Assembly: GCF_013031355.1 (NCBI RefSeq)
Contig: NZ_WPZO01000005.1
Span: 248,001 to 312,000 of the forward strand
Reading direction: 5' to 3'
Length of the DNA: 64,000 nucleotides
DNA from: Ruegeria arenilitoris
GTDB taxonomy: Bacteria; Pseudomonadota; Alphaproteobacteria; Rhodobacterales; Rhodobacteraceae
The translations under genes and the position numbers were made by a program. The notes below the pieces were generated by a model, which was not told the DNA's origin, ran no database searches, and was given only the letters and a program-made list of their open reading frames with translations. Shown here in pieces: positions 44,698 to 53,595 of this stretch (position 1 is the stretch's first letter; the number at the start of each line of letters is the position of its first letter).

Positions 44698-45633
44698 ATG
44701 AATTTCTCACGTAAACTGAGGCCCGCTTTGCTGGCCTCTGCCACGCTTATGTTAACAACAGGCGCGGCATTGGCCGAACCGATCAAGATTGCCGTCAACG
44801 AATGGACCGGCCAGCACATATCGGCCCATTTCGCCGGCGCGCTGTTCGAAGAGCTGGGCCACGAGGTCGAATATGTCACCGCCGGTGCCGTGCCGCAGCT
44901 GGCTGCGATTGCCGAAGGCAGCCTGCATTATCAGCCCGAGCTGTGGACCAACAACGTGGGCGATATCTATCCCAAGGCCGTTGAAGCCGGGGACATCATC
45001 GTTGTCGGCGGACTGGGTCTCGAGCCGCAGGAAGGCTGGATTTATCCGCCGTACATGGCCGATCTGTGCCCGGGTCTGCCTGCTTATGAGGCGCTGTATG
45101 ACTGCGCGCAGGCCTTTGCCGCTGCGGACACATTCCCCGATGGCCGCCTGATCACCTATCCGGCGGACTGGGGGACCCGTTCTGCCGATCTGGTTGAACT
45201 GATCGACCTGCCGTTCAAACCAGTGCCCGGTGGTTCGGAAGGCGCGATGCTGGCCGAGCTTAAAAGTGCCGTTGCCGCCCAACAGCCAATTCTGATGATG
45301 ATGTGGCAGCCGCATTGGGTGTTTGCGGATACCGAGGTTGAATGGGTCGAATGGGACACGCCACACGGCACCTGTGATGAGACCAGCCAGAAACGCGGTG
45401 AGGCCTGTGGCTTCCAGCAGGCGACCGTCGACAAGATCGTCGCTAAGGATTTCGCCTCGACCTATCCGGACGCGATGAAAATGGTCGAGCTGATGAGCCT
45501 GACCAATGACGTGCAGAACGCCCTGATTCTGGAAGTCGACCAGAACGGGCGCGAAGTGAAAGAGGTTGTGGCCGAGTGGATGGGTGCAAACCAGGACGTC
45601 TGGCAGCCTTGGGTTGAAGCCGCAAAGCAATAA
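44698..45633 (+). CDS. proX: Glycine betaine/proline-type ABC transporter substrate-binding protein
   Basis: Periplasmic receptor of the OpuAC/ProX family, 311 aa from the ATG at 44698 (CGGAGG 6 bases upstream; the longer upstream frame is not translated by this criterion). Signal peptide about residues 1-25 (LLASATLMLTTGAALA). The mature start IKIAVNEWTGQHISAHF and the WQPHWVFAD segment match the quaternary-amine receptor family, whose aromatic cage binds the trimethylammonium group. Exact ligand (betaine, carnitine, choline or related) not decidable here. Confidence 0.9.
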   Translation: MNFSRKLRPALLASATLMLTTGAALAEPIKIAVNEWTGQHISAHFAGALFEELGHEVEYVTAGAVPQLAAIAEGSLHYQPELWTNNVGDIYPKAVEAGDIIVVGGLGLEPQEGWIYPPYMADLCPGLPAYEALYDCAQAFAAADTFPDGRLITYPADWGTRSADLVELIDLPFKPVPGGSEGAMLAELKSAVAAQQPILMMMWQPHWVFADTEVEWVEWDTPHGTCDETSQKRGEACGFQQATVDKIVAKDFASTYPDAMKMVELMSLTNDVQNALILEVDQNGREVKEVVAEWMGANQDVWQPWVEAAKQ

Positions 45634-45647
45634 ACACCACTGACTCC

Positions 45648-45680
45648 GGTGGAGCATGTTTTCGCGTGCTCCACCTTTTT
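45648..45680 (+). terminator. Intra-operon attenuating terminator between proX and proV
   Basis: An 11-bp stem (GGTGGAGCATG / CGTGCTCCACC, one G.U pair) with 6-base loop is followed by TTTTT, in the 60-base gap between the receptor and ATPase genes. Partial read-through would give excess receptor over transporter. Confidence 0.75.
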
Positions 45681-45693
45681 CAAGGCTGCCGAA

Positions 45694-46773
45694 ATGACCA
45701 CATCTTCCCCGACCACCACCCCGAAACTGTCCTGCAAACATGTCTGGAAGCTCTACGGCAAAGGGGCGGATCAGCATCTGAGCAACGTCGACGTCGCCGG
45801 GCAGGGGCCCGACGAGGCCAAAGTGCTTGCGCAACGCATTCGGGACGGCGGCGGTATCGTTGCCTCGACCGATGTCAGTTTTGACGTCATGCCGGGCGAG
45901 ATTTTCGTGATTATGGGCCTGTCGGGCTCGGGCAAATCCACCATCGTGCGCTGCCTGTCCCGTCTGGTCGAACCCACCGCCGGAGAGATCCTGCTGGATG
46001 GTGAGGACCTTCTGAAAGTGTCCTCGAAAGAGCTGATCGACATTCGCCGTCACAAGATGGGGATGGTGTTCCAGAGCTTTGGCCTGATGCCGCATCTGAA
46101 TGTTCTGGAGAACGTGGCGTTTCCGCTGAAACTGCAGGGACTGGACGACAGGGAACGTCTGGAGCGGGCCGAGCGGGTGATATCGCTGGTGGGTCTGGAA
46201 GGGCGGGAAAGTAGTTTCCCCAGCCAATTGTCCGGTGGACAGCAACAACGTGTCGGTATCGCCCGGTCGCTGGCGGTGGAGCCCGAGGTCTGGTTCCTCG
46301 ATGAACCCTTCAGCGCGCTGGACCCGCTGATCCGTCGCCAAATGCAGGATGAATTCCTGCGGCTGCAGCAAGAACTGCACAAATCCATCGTCTTTATCAC
46401 TCATGATTTCCTTGAGGCACTGCGCATCGCCGACCGGATGGCGATCATGAAGGATGGCGCGGTTGTCCAGATCGGCCGTCCGGTGGATCTAATCCTGAAC
46501 CCGGTTGATGACTACGTCCGCGAGTTCACTAATGACGTCCCGTGGGAGTTGATCCTGACCGCAGGCGATGTGGCCTCGGACAACTCGCCGCCCGCCGGGA
46601 TCAAAGAGGTTCCCGCCTCGACCAATGTGGCCGATCTACTGCCCTATCTTGCCTCACACGACAGCGGTGTCGCCGTGCGTCGTGACGACAACGCGCTGGT
46701 GCACATGACCAGCCAGAACGTGATTGCCGCATTGGCCAGCGGTGTCTCGGACGCCTCTGCGGTCAAGGACTGA
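45694..46773 (+). CDS. proV: Glycine betaine/proline-type ABC transporter ATP-binding protein
   Basis: 359 aa from the ATG at 45694; an earlier GTG falls inside the terminator stem and is rejected. OpuAA/ProV features: the family-specific N-terminal insertion before Walker A (ending RDGGGIVASTDVSFDV), Walker A GLSGSGKST (75-83), signature LSGGQQQRVGIARSLA, and WFLDEPFSALDPLIRR. The C-terminal ~55 residues correspond to a shortened CBS-like region, so the ionic-strength sensing module of classic ProV/OpuA may be reduced. Confidence 0.92.
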   Translation: MTTSSPTTTPKLSCKHVWKLYGKGADQHLSNVDVAGQGPDEAKVLAQRIRDGGGIVASTDVSFDVMPGEIFVIMGLSGSGKSTIVRCLSRLVEPTAGEILLDGEDLLKVSSKELIDIRRHKMGMVFQSFGLMPHLNVLENVAFPLKLQGLDDRERLERAERVISLVGLEGRESSFPSQLSGGQQQRVGIARSLAVEPEVWFLDEPFSALDPLIRRQMQDEFLRLQQELHKSIVFITHDFLEALRIADRMAIMKDGAVVQIGRPVDLILNPVDDYVREFTNDVPWELILTAGDVASDNSPPAGIKEVPASTNVADLLPYLASHDSGVAVRRDDNALVHMTSQNVIAALASGVSDASAVKD

Positions 46774-46777
46774 CGCG

Positions 46778-48841
46778 ATGGATGCAGCTTCGAACAGATC
46801 GCTTGTGGTCTGGCTTGCGGTCACGGTGTTGGTGGCGATTTGTGTGGTTTTCGCCAAAAGCCTCGGGCCGCTGGTGACCTATCCCGATGCGCTGGTTTTG
46901 CCGGTGACCGATCCGATGAACACCGCGATGCGGTGGTTCGTTGTGACGTTCGGCTGGTTCTTCAAGGCCATTTCCTGGCTGCTGGACTGGCCAATCCTGT
47001 TGGCAAAGACGGTTCTGCACGCGGTGCCATGGGCGGCCTGGTTTGTCCTGTGGGTCTTTCTGGCCTTGCGCGCCGGGGGCAAAGGGTTGGCGATCTTTAC
47101 CGCGATCAGCCTGCTTTACATGGTCACATTCGGGTTCTGGACACAGTCGATGAACTCATTTGCTCTGGTGTGTGTGTCGATCCCGATGGCGGTTGCCTTG
47201 GGCTTTGCGCTGGGAACATGGGGCTTCATGTCCGAGCGGGCCTATCGGATCATCATGCCGGTCCTCGACCTGATGCAAACGGTGCCCGCCTTTGCTTATC
47301 TTCTGCCCATCCTGCTGCTGTTCGGCTTTGGTACGACTGTGGGTCTAGTCGCCTCAATCCTGTTTGCCTTCCCGCCAATGGTGCGTAACACCATCGTCGG
47401 TTTGCGCGGTGTCCCGGATGAGGTGATCGAGTCCGGCCTGATGAGTGGCGCCACGCCGTCGCAACTGTTCTGGCGCGTGCGGGTGCCAACGGCGCAGCGG
47501 CAAGTCCTGCTGGGGGTGAACCAAACAACGATGGCGTCCCTGTCGATGGTCATCATTGCCTCGATCATCGGAGGCACCAACGATATCGGTTGGGAAGTGC
47601 TGTCGACCATGCGCAAGGCTCAGTTCGGAGAAAGCCTGCTGGCCGGGATCGTGATCGCGCTGATGGCGATGGTCCTGGACCGGATCACATGGGGATTTGC
47701 TGTACAGTCTAATTCGACGCAACGCAAAGCGACAGGCTGGATAACCTGCGCCGTTCTGTTTGGCGCGGCTTGGCTGCTGGCTCTGGTATTTTCGCCGCTC
47801 AAGGACTGGCCCGAGGCATGGGTTCTGAACCCGGCCCCGGCCATGAACGCAGGTCTGGAATGGGTCTTCGTCGAGTTCCGAACCGTGCTTGAAGCAATCA
47901 AGCGGGCGGCGCTGTTCTACCTAATGCTGCCGATCAAGATTGGTTTGGTGAAGGCCGTCAGCCCGTTCACCTGGGGCTTCGCCATGACCCCGGCTGTGAC
48001 TGTTGGATACGCACTGATCGTTGCGGCGGTAGCGGGCTATTTGGCCTTCAAAGGACGGGTACTGCCAGCACTCTGGGTGATCCTGTTTGCTCTGGTCCTG
48101 TATTCGGGCCTAACCGGTCTGGCGTGGGTCGCGCTGTGCGCAATCATCATCGCACTGGCCTGGCAGGCCGGTGGCGCGAACCTCGCCCTTTGGGCGCTGG
48201 CCGGGGTCGCCTTCCTTTTGCTGACCGGGATATGGGAACCTTCGGTCATCTCGCTTTACCTTTGTGGGGTCGGGGTGCTGCTGTCCTTCCTGTTTGGCAG
48301 CGCCATCGGCATCTGGGCATCCGAGAATGATACCGTATCGCGCATTGTGCGGCCGGTGATCGACACGCTGCAAACAATGCCGCTGTTCGTGATCCTCATC
48401 CCCTTTGTTATGGTGTTCAAAATCGGAGAATTTACCGCGCTGCTGGCCATCATCGTCTATGCCATCGTTCCCGCGATCCGCTACACCGAGCACGGTTTGC
48501 GCAACCTGCCCCATGACGTGATCGAGGCAGCGACGGCCATCGGTACAACGCCTCGTCAGTTGCTGTGGCAAGTAAAGCTGCCGCTGGCGGTACCGTCGAT
48601 CATGCTGGGGCTGAACCAGACGATCATGTTCGGCATTTCGATGCTGGTGATTACCGCGCTGGTGGGCACGGATGATCTGGGACAGCAGATCTATATCGGC
48701 CTGGGCGACGGTGATTTCGGGGTTGGCATGACCGCAGGGATCGGCATGGCCATCATCGCCATGATTGCCGACCGCATCACACAAGGGTTCAGCCAGCAGA
48801 TCCAGGCGCGCCTTGGCGTGAAACTGGACAACGCAGTCTGA
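46778..48841 (+). CDS. proW: Glycine betaine/proline-type ABC transporter permease, tandem-fused
   Basis: 687 aa from the ATG at 46778, 4 bases after proV. Most ProW/OpuAB permeases are 280-350 aa; this one contains two permease cores in one chain: the first about residues 140-310 (EAA loop PDEVIESGLMSGATPSQLFW) and the second about 470-670 (EAATAIGTTPRQLLWQVKLP). About a dozen or more membrane segments in all. A single polypeptide could therefore supply both halves of the channel. Confidence 0.9.
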   Translation: MDAASNRSLVVWLAVTVLVAICVVFAKSLGPLVTYPDALVLPVTDPMNTAMRWFVVTFGWFFKAISWLLDWPILLAKTVLHAVPWAAWFVLWVFLALRAGGKGLAIFTAISLLYMVTFGFWTQSMNSFALVCVSIPMAVALGFALGTWGFMSERAYRIIMPVLDLMQTVPAFAYLLPILLLFGFGTTVGLVASILFAFPPMVRNTIVGLRGVPDEVIESGLMSGATPSQLFWRVRVPTAQRQVLLGVNQTTMASLSMVIIASIIGGTNDIGWEVLSTMRKAQFGESLLAGIVIALMAMVLDRITWGFAVQSNSTQRKATGWITCAVLFGAAWLLALVFSPLKDWPEAWVLNPAPAMNAGLEWVFVEFRTVLEAIKRAALFYLMLPIKIGLVKAVSPFTWGFAMTPAVTVGYALIVAAVAGYLAFKGRVLPALWVILFALVLYSGLTGLAWVALCAIIIALAWQAGGANLALWALAGVAFLLLTGIWEPSVISLYLCGVGVLLSFLFGSAIGIWASENDTVSRIVRPVIDTLQTMPLFVILIPFVMVFKIGEFTALLAIIVYAIVPAIRYTEHGLRNLPHDVIEAATAIGTTPRQLLWQVKLPLAVPSIMLGLNQTIMFGISMLVITALVGTDDLGQQIYIGLGDGDFGVGMTAGIGMAIIAMIADRITQGFSQQIQARLGVKLDNAV

Positions 48842-48857
48842 CAACAAGGTAAGCCGC

Positions 48858-50315
48858 ATGGAAACCGCAGCGCCCGAACCAACCGCCGACCTCGACCTGT
48901 GCTACATGTCAGCGACCGAAGCGCTTGCGGCGTTTCGCATGGGCCGACTGAAACCCAGCACCCTGCTGCAGGCATTGATCGAACGGATCGAGCAGGTCAA
49001 TCCGGTGATCAACGCTCTGGCCGACACCTATTTCGACGAGGCGCGGCAACAGGCTCTCGCAGCCGACGCGGCTTATGAGGATGGCTCGGCCAAAGGCGCG
49101 TTGTTGGGCGTTCCGGTACTGGTGAAAGATGCACAACGGGTAAAAGGCAAGCGCACGACGCACGGATCACTGCTGCACATGGATGCTGCACCGGACGAGA
49201 TGTCGGACCCGATGATCGAACGCCTGCAGGATGCTGGTGCGATCATTCTGGCCCGCACAACGGTGCCAGAGTTTTGCATCTCGGGCGTCTGCCGCAGCCT
49301 CGCGTGGGGCGATACGGTCAACCCGTTCAACCCCGACTATGGCACTGGCGGATCGTCGGGCGGGTCCGGGGCAGGGCTGGCGGCAGGTTTTGCGCCGATC
49401 GCAACCGGCACCGATATCGGCGGGTCTATCCGCATTCCGGCCAGCTGTTGCGGGGTGGTGGGGTTCAAGCCGCCCCACGGGCGAAACCCGGACGGTCCGC
49501 CTGCCAATTTTGACCGCTACAATCATTGTGGTCCGCTGGCCCGCTCGATTGCAGATCTGGCTCTGGTGCAGGACGTGGTGTCGGGCGCGCATCCGCGCGA
49601 CCATGACAGCCTGCGGGAAACCGTTGTCCTATCGCGTGAGCCTGGCAGGCTGGACGGTGTCAAAATCGCCTTTTCGATGGATCTTGGTTACTGTCCCGTC
49701 GATCCGGAGGTGCGCCGCAATACTCTTACCGCGTTGGAGCACTTTCGCGCTTTGGGTGCCGAAATCACTGACGTCGATGTCCCCTGGACCCGGACCTGCG
49801 ACGCGGCCGCCACCCATTGGTACAACACGATGCATTATCTCAGGCAGGCGTCCTGGGCGGCAAAGACTCACGCCGATCAACTGAACGATTACACTCTGGC
49901 CGCCGCAAAAGGCGTCGAGGCCACCACGTTGGACGATGTGTCCCGATCCTGGGAAACCCAGCACGACATGTATCAGTTCTTTGGCGCGTTGATGGAGCGG
50001 TTCGATCTGTTCCTCTGTCCGACCACAACGATACCCGCGGTCACGGCAGACCACGACGCAACCGCGAGAGATTTCGAAATCGACGGTGTTCAGGTCGATC
50101 CGGAATACGGGTGGATTCTGACGCATCATTTCAACATGCTGCACCATTGCCCGGTCCTTGCCGTCCCCAGCGGCTTTGCAACGACCGGGGTTCCGACCGG
50201 TCTTCAGATTGTTGGCCGAACCTTCGATGACCCGACTGTTTTCCGCGCCGCGCTGGCTTACGAGGCGCAGGTCGGAGGGTGGTTCGGAACCCCCAAAACG
50301 CGCCCTATGAGTTAG
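48858..50315 (+). CDS. Amidase-signature family hydrolase
   Basis: 485 aa cytoplasmic amidase. The Ser-cisSer-Lys triad is visible: K90 in [11 protein letters not shown], the cis serine in [12 protein letters not shown] (about 166-167) and nucleophile S190 in [13 protein letters not shown]. It follows the permease after 16 bases with AAGG upstream, so it is co-transcribed with the betaine-type importer. A plausible job is hydrolysing an imported amide of a quaternary amine or related osmolyte; the substrate is not determinable. It lacks GatB/GatC neighbours, so it is not part of the tRNA amidotransferase. Confidence 0.9.
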   Translation: METAAPEPTADLDLCYMSATEALAAFRMGRLKPSTLLQALIERIEQVNPVINALADTYFDEARQQALAADAAYEDGSAKGALLGVPVLVKDAQRVKGKRTTHGSLLHMDAAPDEMSDPMIERLQDAGAIILARTTVPEFCISGVCRSLAWGDTVNPFNPDYGTGGSSGGSGAGLAAGFAPIATGTDIGGSIRIPASCCGVVGFKPPHGRNPDGPPANFDRYNHCGPLARSIADLALVQDVVSGAHPRDHDSLRETVVLSREPGRLDGVKIAFSMDLGYCPVDPEVRRNTLTALEHFRALGAEITDVDVPWTRTCDAAATHWYNTMHYLRQASWAAKTHADQLNDYTLAAAKGVEATTLDDVSRSWETQHDMYQFFGALMERFDLFLCPTTTIPAVTADHDATARDFEIDGVQVDPEYGWILTHHFNMLHHCPVLAVPSGFATTGVPTGLQIVGRTFDDPTVFRAALAYEAQVGGWFGTPKTRPMS

Positions 50316-50529
50316 CGCCAGGCTCGGCGCCCCAAAAGCGCGTTACGGTATTGCTGATGACATCGTTCACGATGTTACTTCGGGGCGTTTGAACCGTCGA
50401 TGGACGCCCATCTTCGACGCAATCCCCGTATAGTCTACCTTTATTTCGATCCCGGACGCAGCTTGGAATCGGCCAGAAAAGGCAGATTTGAAGGAGTGGT
50501 CACCCTTCACCAACAATGTCCGCGATGTT
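50316..50529. other. Non-coding or degenerate stretch
   Basis: About 210 bases after the amidase with no supportable gene. One short plus-strand frame (around 50440-50625) reads protein-like (IPDAAWNRPEKADLKEW) but has no start or recognised match. Confidence 0.4.
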
Positions 50530-50652
50530 TCATTCAATCCAATCAACCAAACCGACCGCTTGCTGGGCGAACTGCCTGCCGTTTTCGGTACGAGAATATT
50601 CCACAACGGGCGGAACGACGCCGTGTGAGTGGCGCGTGATCAGCTTGTAAGC
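50530..50652 (-). pseudogene. Remnant of an HxlR-family regulator (C-terminal fragment)
   Basis: The minus-strand frame ends LITRHSHGVVPPVVEYSRT then ENGRQFAQQAVGLVDWIE and a stop. VPPxVEYSxTxxG with a final DWxE is the hallmark of the wing and last helix of HxlR-type helix-turn-helix regulators. The DNA-binding N-terminal half is missing, and the upstream sequence belongs to an unrelated fragment, so this is a broken gene. Confidence 0.55.
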
Positions 50653-50884
50653 CACCAATTTGAACTGGACGATTGTCAGGCCAGTTACTTTGACCTCTGC
50701 AGAAAAGATTGGGTCGATCAAATTAGCAGATCGTTATGGGCTGTCGCATACCATTTCGCGATCAAGCGTTGCCAGTTTCCTTTTGGATAGCGCAGAGTCG
50801 TCCAAATTAATGCAAGAGCTTCCGACAATCCAGAACACGAGCGCCCTGTGTCAGAGGCTGGGAAGTTTAGCTTTTCAGGAGTGA
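50651..50884 (+). pseudogene. Remnant of an NAD(P)-binding SDR (NmrA-like) gene, C-terminal fragment
   Basis: The plus-strand frame reads NLNWTIVRPVTLTSAEKIG then HTISRSSVASFLLDSAESS and a stop. DWTIVRPxxLT followed by ISRxxVAxFxL is typical of the C-terminal part of atypical SDR/NmrA-like proteins. A TAA in the same frame sits at 50648-50650 and no Rossmann N-terminus precedes it. HxlR and NmrA-like genes are often neighbours, so a former gene pair was probably deleted internally here. Confidence 0.55.
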
Positions 50885-51403
50885 TTAAGCTGTTGTAGTC
50901 GCATCCAACTATTTTGTTGGCCTTTGAATTTCTGCCTTCACCGTCAAGATAGTTTGCCTCTCCTACGACGCGAGACAGCTACCCGACCTCGAAAGCAAGT
51001 AGCTATCAAATTTCGCTGGGGTCTGCCGCCTGAAGGCAGCCGTTTACCTTGCCAAAGTGACTTCGCTGAAAACTTGTGACTACGCCATTGGTTTTTTGAC
51101 AAGAGTTTCAGAAGAAGAAGCCGATGGCTGAATTCAATATCCCTCGGACGCAGAGCTCTCCGTGTTGGCTCGCGATGCACTTGCTCAATCGATAAGGCGG
51201 GCGACAGAGGCAACTTGGCGCAAGGTACTGCTGCCGATGTTTCCGGAAGCAGTATTCACCTTGGCGGCAATGGTCCTTACTTGGTTGTTCGTAGATTTCG
51301 GCTTGCTTTGATAGCGTCGACTAAACAAATGGTCGAGACAGGGTCGATATGGCCGCCTGTTGTTGGGCACCTCACTAATCTTGTTCATTCTCCCGATAGC
51401 GAT
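50885..51403. other. Degenerate intergenic region
   Basis: About 520 bases with no intact gene. One plus-strand stretch (about 51130-51311) encodes a protein-like tail with a hydrophobic helix (VFTLAAMVLTWLFVDFGLL) before a stop, but a TGA lies just upstream and no start is present; it may be the end of a decayed membrane-protein gene. Confidence 0.4.
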
Positions 51404-51748
51404 TCAGTCACAGGCTGCCGTCACAATCATTTCTACTTTCAATACACTACGGGCAAGCTTGGACTCTCCGCAGGCACGGGCTGGAGCGTGGCCTTCGGTC
51501 ACCCAGGCATCCCAAACGGCATTCATCTCGGCAAAGTCTGCCATGTCAGCCAGCCAGATTTCGCATTTCAGAATACGGGTCTTGTCGCTGCCGGCTTTGG
51601 TCAAGAGGTCTTCGACCTTAGCCAGGATGTCGCGTGTTTGTTCAGCTACTGTTGGTGCATCCGATGTCTGGCCGCATAGGTAGGCAACGCCGTTATGTTT
51701 GACGATCCGGCTCATGCGCTGGCCGGTTTCGATCCGAGTGATGGTCAT
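51404..51748 (-). CDS. RidA/YER057c-family protein
   Basis: 114 aa, the usual length of RidA-like enamine/imine deaminases. Family features are the GVAYLCGQTSD strand, the EIWLADMADFAEMNAVWD helix and the arginine in HAPARACGES that binds the substrate carboxylate. RidA proteins clear reactive enamines released by PLP enzymes or amino-acid oxidases; both kinds are encoded next door (a PLP lyase and a DAO-type flavoprotein), which fits. Last gene of the minus-strand cluster. Confidence 0.9.
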   Translation of the reverse strand: MTITRIETGQRMSRIVKHNGVAYLCGQTSDAPTVAEQTRDILAKVEDLLTKAGSDKTRILKCEIWLADMADFAEMNAVWDAWVTEGHAPARACGESKLARSVLKVEMIVTAACD

Positions 51749-51796
51749 GTTTCGAGTCTTTTCTGTTAGTGGATTTTACGGTGGTTTTAGGTGGTT

Positions 51797-52813
51797 TCAG
51801 GGTAGATCGTTTACCAGCTCGTTTTGGTATCCGAAGAGTGCAGGCAACCCACCCGTATGCAGCATGACAACTTTCTGCCCGGGTTGAATTTCTCCTGTGT
51901 TCACCAAGTGCAACAACCCTGCGAAGGTTTTCGCTGAATAGACAGGATCAAGGAAAATTCCTTCGGTGCGCGCCATTTTCTCTAAGGCCGTACGGGTCAT
52001 GCCACTTAGTTTCCCGTAGCCCGGAGGCAGTGCTTCATCCAGTACGTTGATCCCGTCTTGCAAAGGTGCTGCATCGATTTCCAGCAAATCCGCCAGTTTC
52101 TGCAGAACGGTATTCATCCGGGCCTTTTGCTTGTTGCGATCCCTGCGCACGCAGACTCCAAAGACTGTCGAGGCATTTTCTTCCAAGACTACTCCGGCCA
52201 ACAGACCTCCATGTGTCGCTCCACTTCCCGAAGGAACAACGACCGCGTCGAAATCCGGCATCTGATGACACAGTTCTTGTCCCGCAACGACATAGCCCAA
52301 GGCGCCCAGGGGTGGATGGTTCAATCCCAGATGAATGACATATGGCTTGCGTCCCTGAGACTTCAATTCGTCGGCGCGCGCGTGCAACGCTGCATCTGCT
52401 CCGGCTTCATCCTCGCCTTCGGGATAGCTCATGTGTTCGGCGCCCGAGATCTTTGCCAGCAGCACATTCCCGGAGCTGTAATACTCTTCGCCCATATCCG
52501 GCACACGCTCTTCCAGTTGTAGCACGGATTGCATACCCAATTTGGCAGCAGCGGCTGCAGCAGATCGAACAAAATTGGACTGAACTGCACCAGTGATCAG
52601 AATGGTATCGGCACCTTGCTTAAGGGCATCCCCTAAGTAGAACTCAAGCTGCCGCGTTTTATTCCCACCGAACCCAAGCCCTGTCAGATCATCGCGCTTC
52701 AGCCAGAGATCTATGCCCAACTCCGAAGACAATCTATCCAACCGCTCCAAGGGGGTTGGGCCCGTCATGAGTTGGGCTCTTGGAAAACTGTCCAGACTGC
52801 TTTTTTGTGTCAT
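51797..52813 (-). CDS. D-cysteine desulfhydrase / L-cysteate sulfo-lyase family PLP enzyme
   Basis: 338 aa, fold type II PLP enzyme of the ACC-deaminase group. Start at 52813 chosen because AAGGG lies close upstream and the fold begins there. The PLP lysine is K52 in GFGGNKTRQLEF, preceded by WLKRDDLTG; the phosphate loop is SGSGATHGGLLAG. Known: D-cysteine desulfhydrase and the L-cysteate sulfo-lyase CuyA of marine roseobacters belong to this same family. A TauE-type exporter gene directly upstream (17 bases) favours a sulfite-releasing sulfo-lyase role, but sequence alone does not separate the two activities. Confidence 0.88.
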   Translation of the reverse strand: MTQKSSLDSFPRAQLMTGPTPLERLDRLSSELGIDLWLKRDDLTGLGFGGNKTRQLEFYLGDALKQGADTILITGAVQSNFVRSAAAAAAKLGMQSVLQLEERVPDMGEEYYSSGNVLLAKISGAEHMSYPEGEDEAGADAALHARADELKSQGRKPYVIHLGLNHPPLGALGYVVAGQELCHQMPDFDAVVVPSGSGATHGGLLAGVVLEENASTVFGVCVRRDRNKQKARMNTVLQKLADLLEIDAAPLQDGINVLDEALPPGYGKLSGMTRTALEKMARTEGIFLDPVYSAKTFAGLLHLVNTGEIQPGQKVVMLHTGGLPALFGYQNELVNDLP

Positions 52814-52829
52814 CGTCGGCCCTTCGGTT

Positions 52830-53558
52830 TTACGCGATCGTAAATGCGCGATGAAAGAGAACACCGCAGGCTATCAAAGAAACCACGCGGATAGCTGTTG
52901 TGACGAGCGATTGTGGCAAGTACGGGCCTACGGCGCGACCGAGGAAGCTGCCGATCAGGGTAAGCGCGACGAAGCCCCACAATTGCGGCCCATAAGTGAA
53001 CGCTTGCGTCTCGGACAGGCTATGCAACAGGAACGCGATGCCGTACGCCACTAGCGCAATGGGTTGAACTAACTTTGCGATCTCTTTCGCTGAGCGTCCC
53101 TTTGCAATCAATCCAAATACCATAAGTGGGCCCGGCGTCGCCGCCCAAACGGTCGCCAGCCCAGACGATCCTGAGACAATGGAAAAACCTGCTGTTCCAA
53201 TTGAGTGGCGCAAAGGTAGCAAGGTCGTAAGAAACCCGATCAGCAACAGGCTGGCCGTCAGGGCCAGGACAAACACCTCGCTCAGCCAGGGGTAAACGGC
53301 GAGACCTGCAACCACTCCGGCGAGGCAACTGATGATTGCCGTGCGAATTGTCTGACGGTCGGTCTTGAGCACATGTCGATCTGTCGCGACTGCCGAAACG
53401 ACGGTATTCAACAGCAGCAGCACGGGAACTGCTGTCGACGTACCAAGCAGGATCATCATTGGCGGGCCCGCAATAATGCTAAACCCGATACCAACGCCGA
53501 CTTGCAACATTGCGCCAAGGCCTATGGCGACCATCAGTATGGCAAGGTCAACGGACAC
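52830..53558 (-). CDS. TauE/SafE-family membrane permease, candidate sulfite exporter
   Basis: 242 aa from a GTG at 53558 (GGGAG about 7 bases upstream; the longer frame upstream lacks membrane-protein character). About eight membrane segments. The duplicated TauE core is visible in VGIGFSIIAGPPMMILLG near the start and SGLATVWAATPGPLMVFGL in the middle. Members export sulfite, sulfoacetate or related anions. Next to a cysteate sulfo-lyase homologue, sulfite export is the most economical reading (inferred). Confidence 0.85.
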   Translation of the reverse strand: MSVDLAILMVAIGLGAMLQVGVGIGFSIIAGPPMMILLGTSTAVPVLLLLNTVVSAVATDRHVLKTDRQTIRTAIISCLAGVVAGLAVYPWLSEVFVLALTASLLLIGFLTTLLPLRHSIGTAGFSIVSGSSGLATVWAATPGPLMVFGLIAKGRSAKEIAKLVQPIALVAYGIAFLLHSLSETQAFTYGPQLWGFVALTLIGSFLGRAVGPYLPQSLVTTAIRVVSLIACGVLFHRAFTIA

Positions 53559-53595
53559 TTGGTTCTCCCATGTCCCGCGTAATACGGCTGAAACC

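Noticed and set aside
45649-45693. Earlier GTG start for the ATPase of the betaine-type importer
   Set aside because: It falls inside a terminator stem and lacks a ribosome-binding site; the ATG at 45694 fits better.
44752-46404. 550-codon minus-strand open frame
   Set aside because: Antisense to proX and proV, which have intact domains and good start sites.
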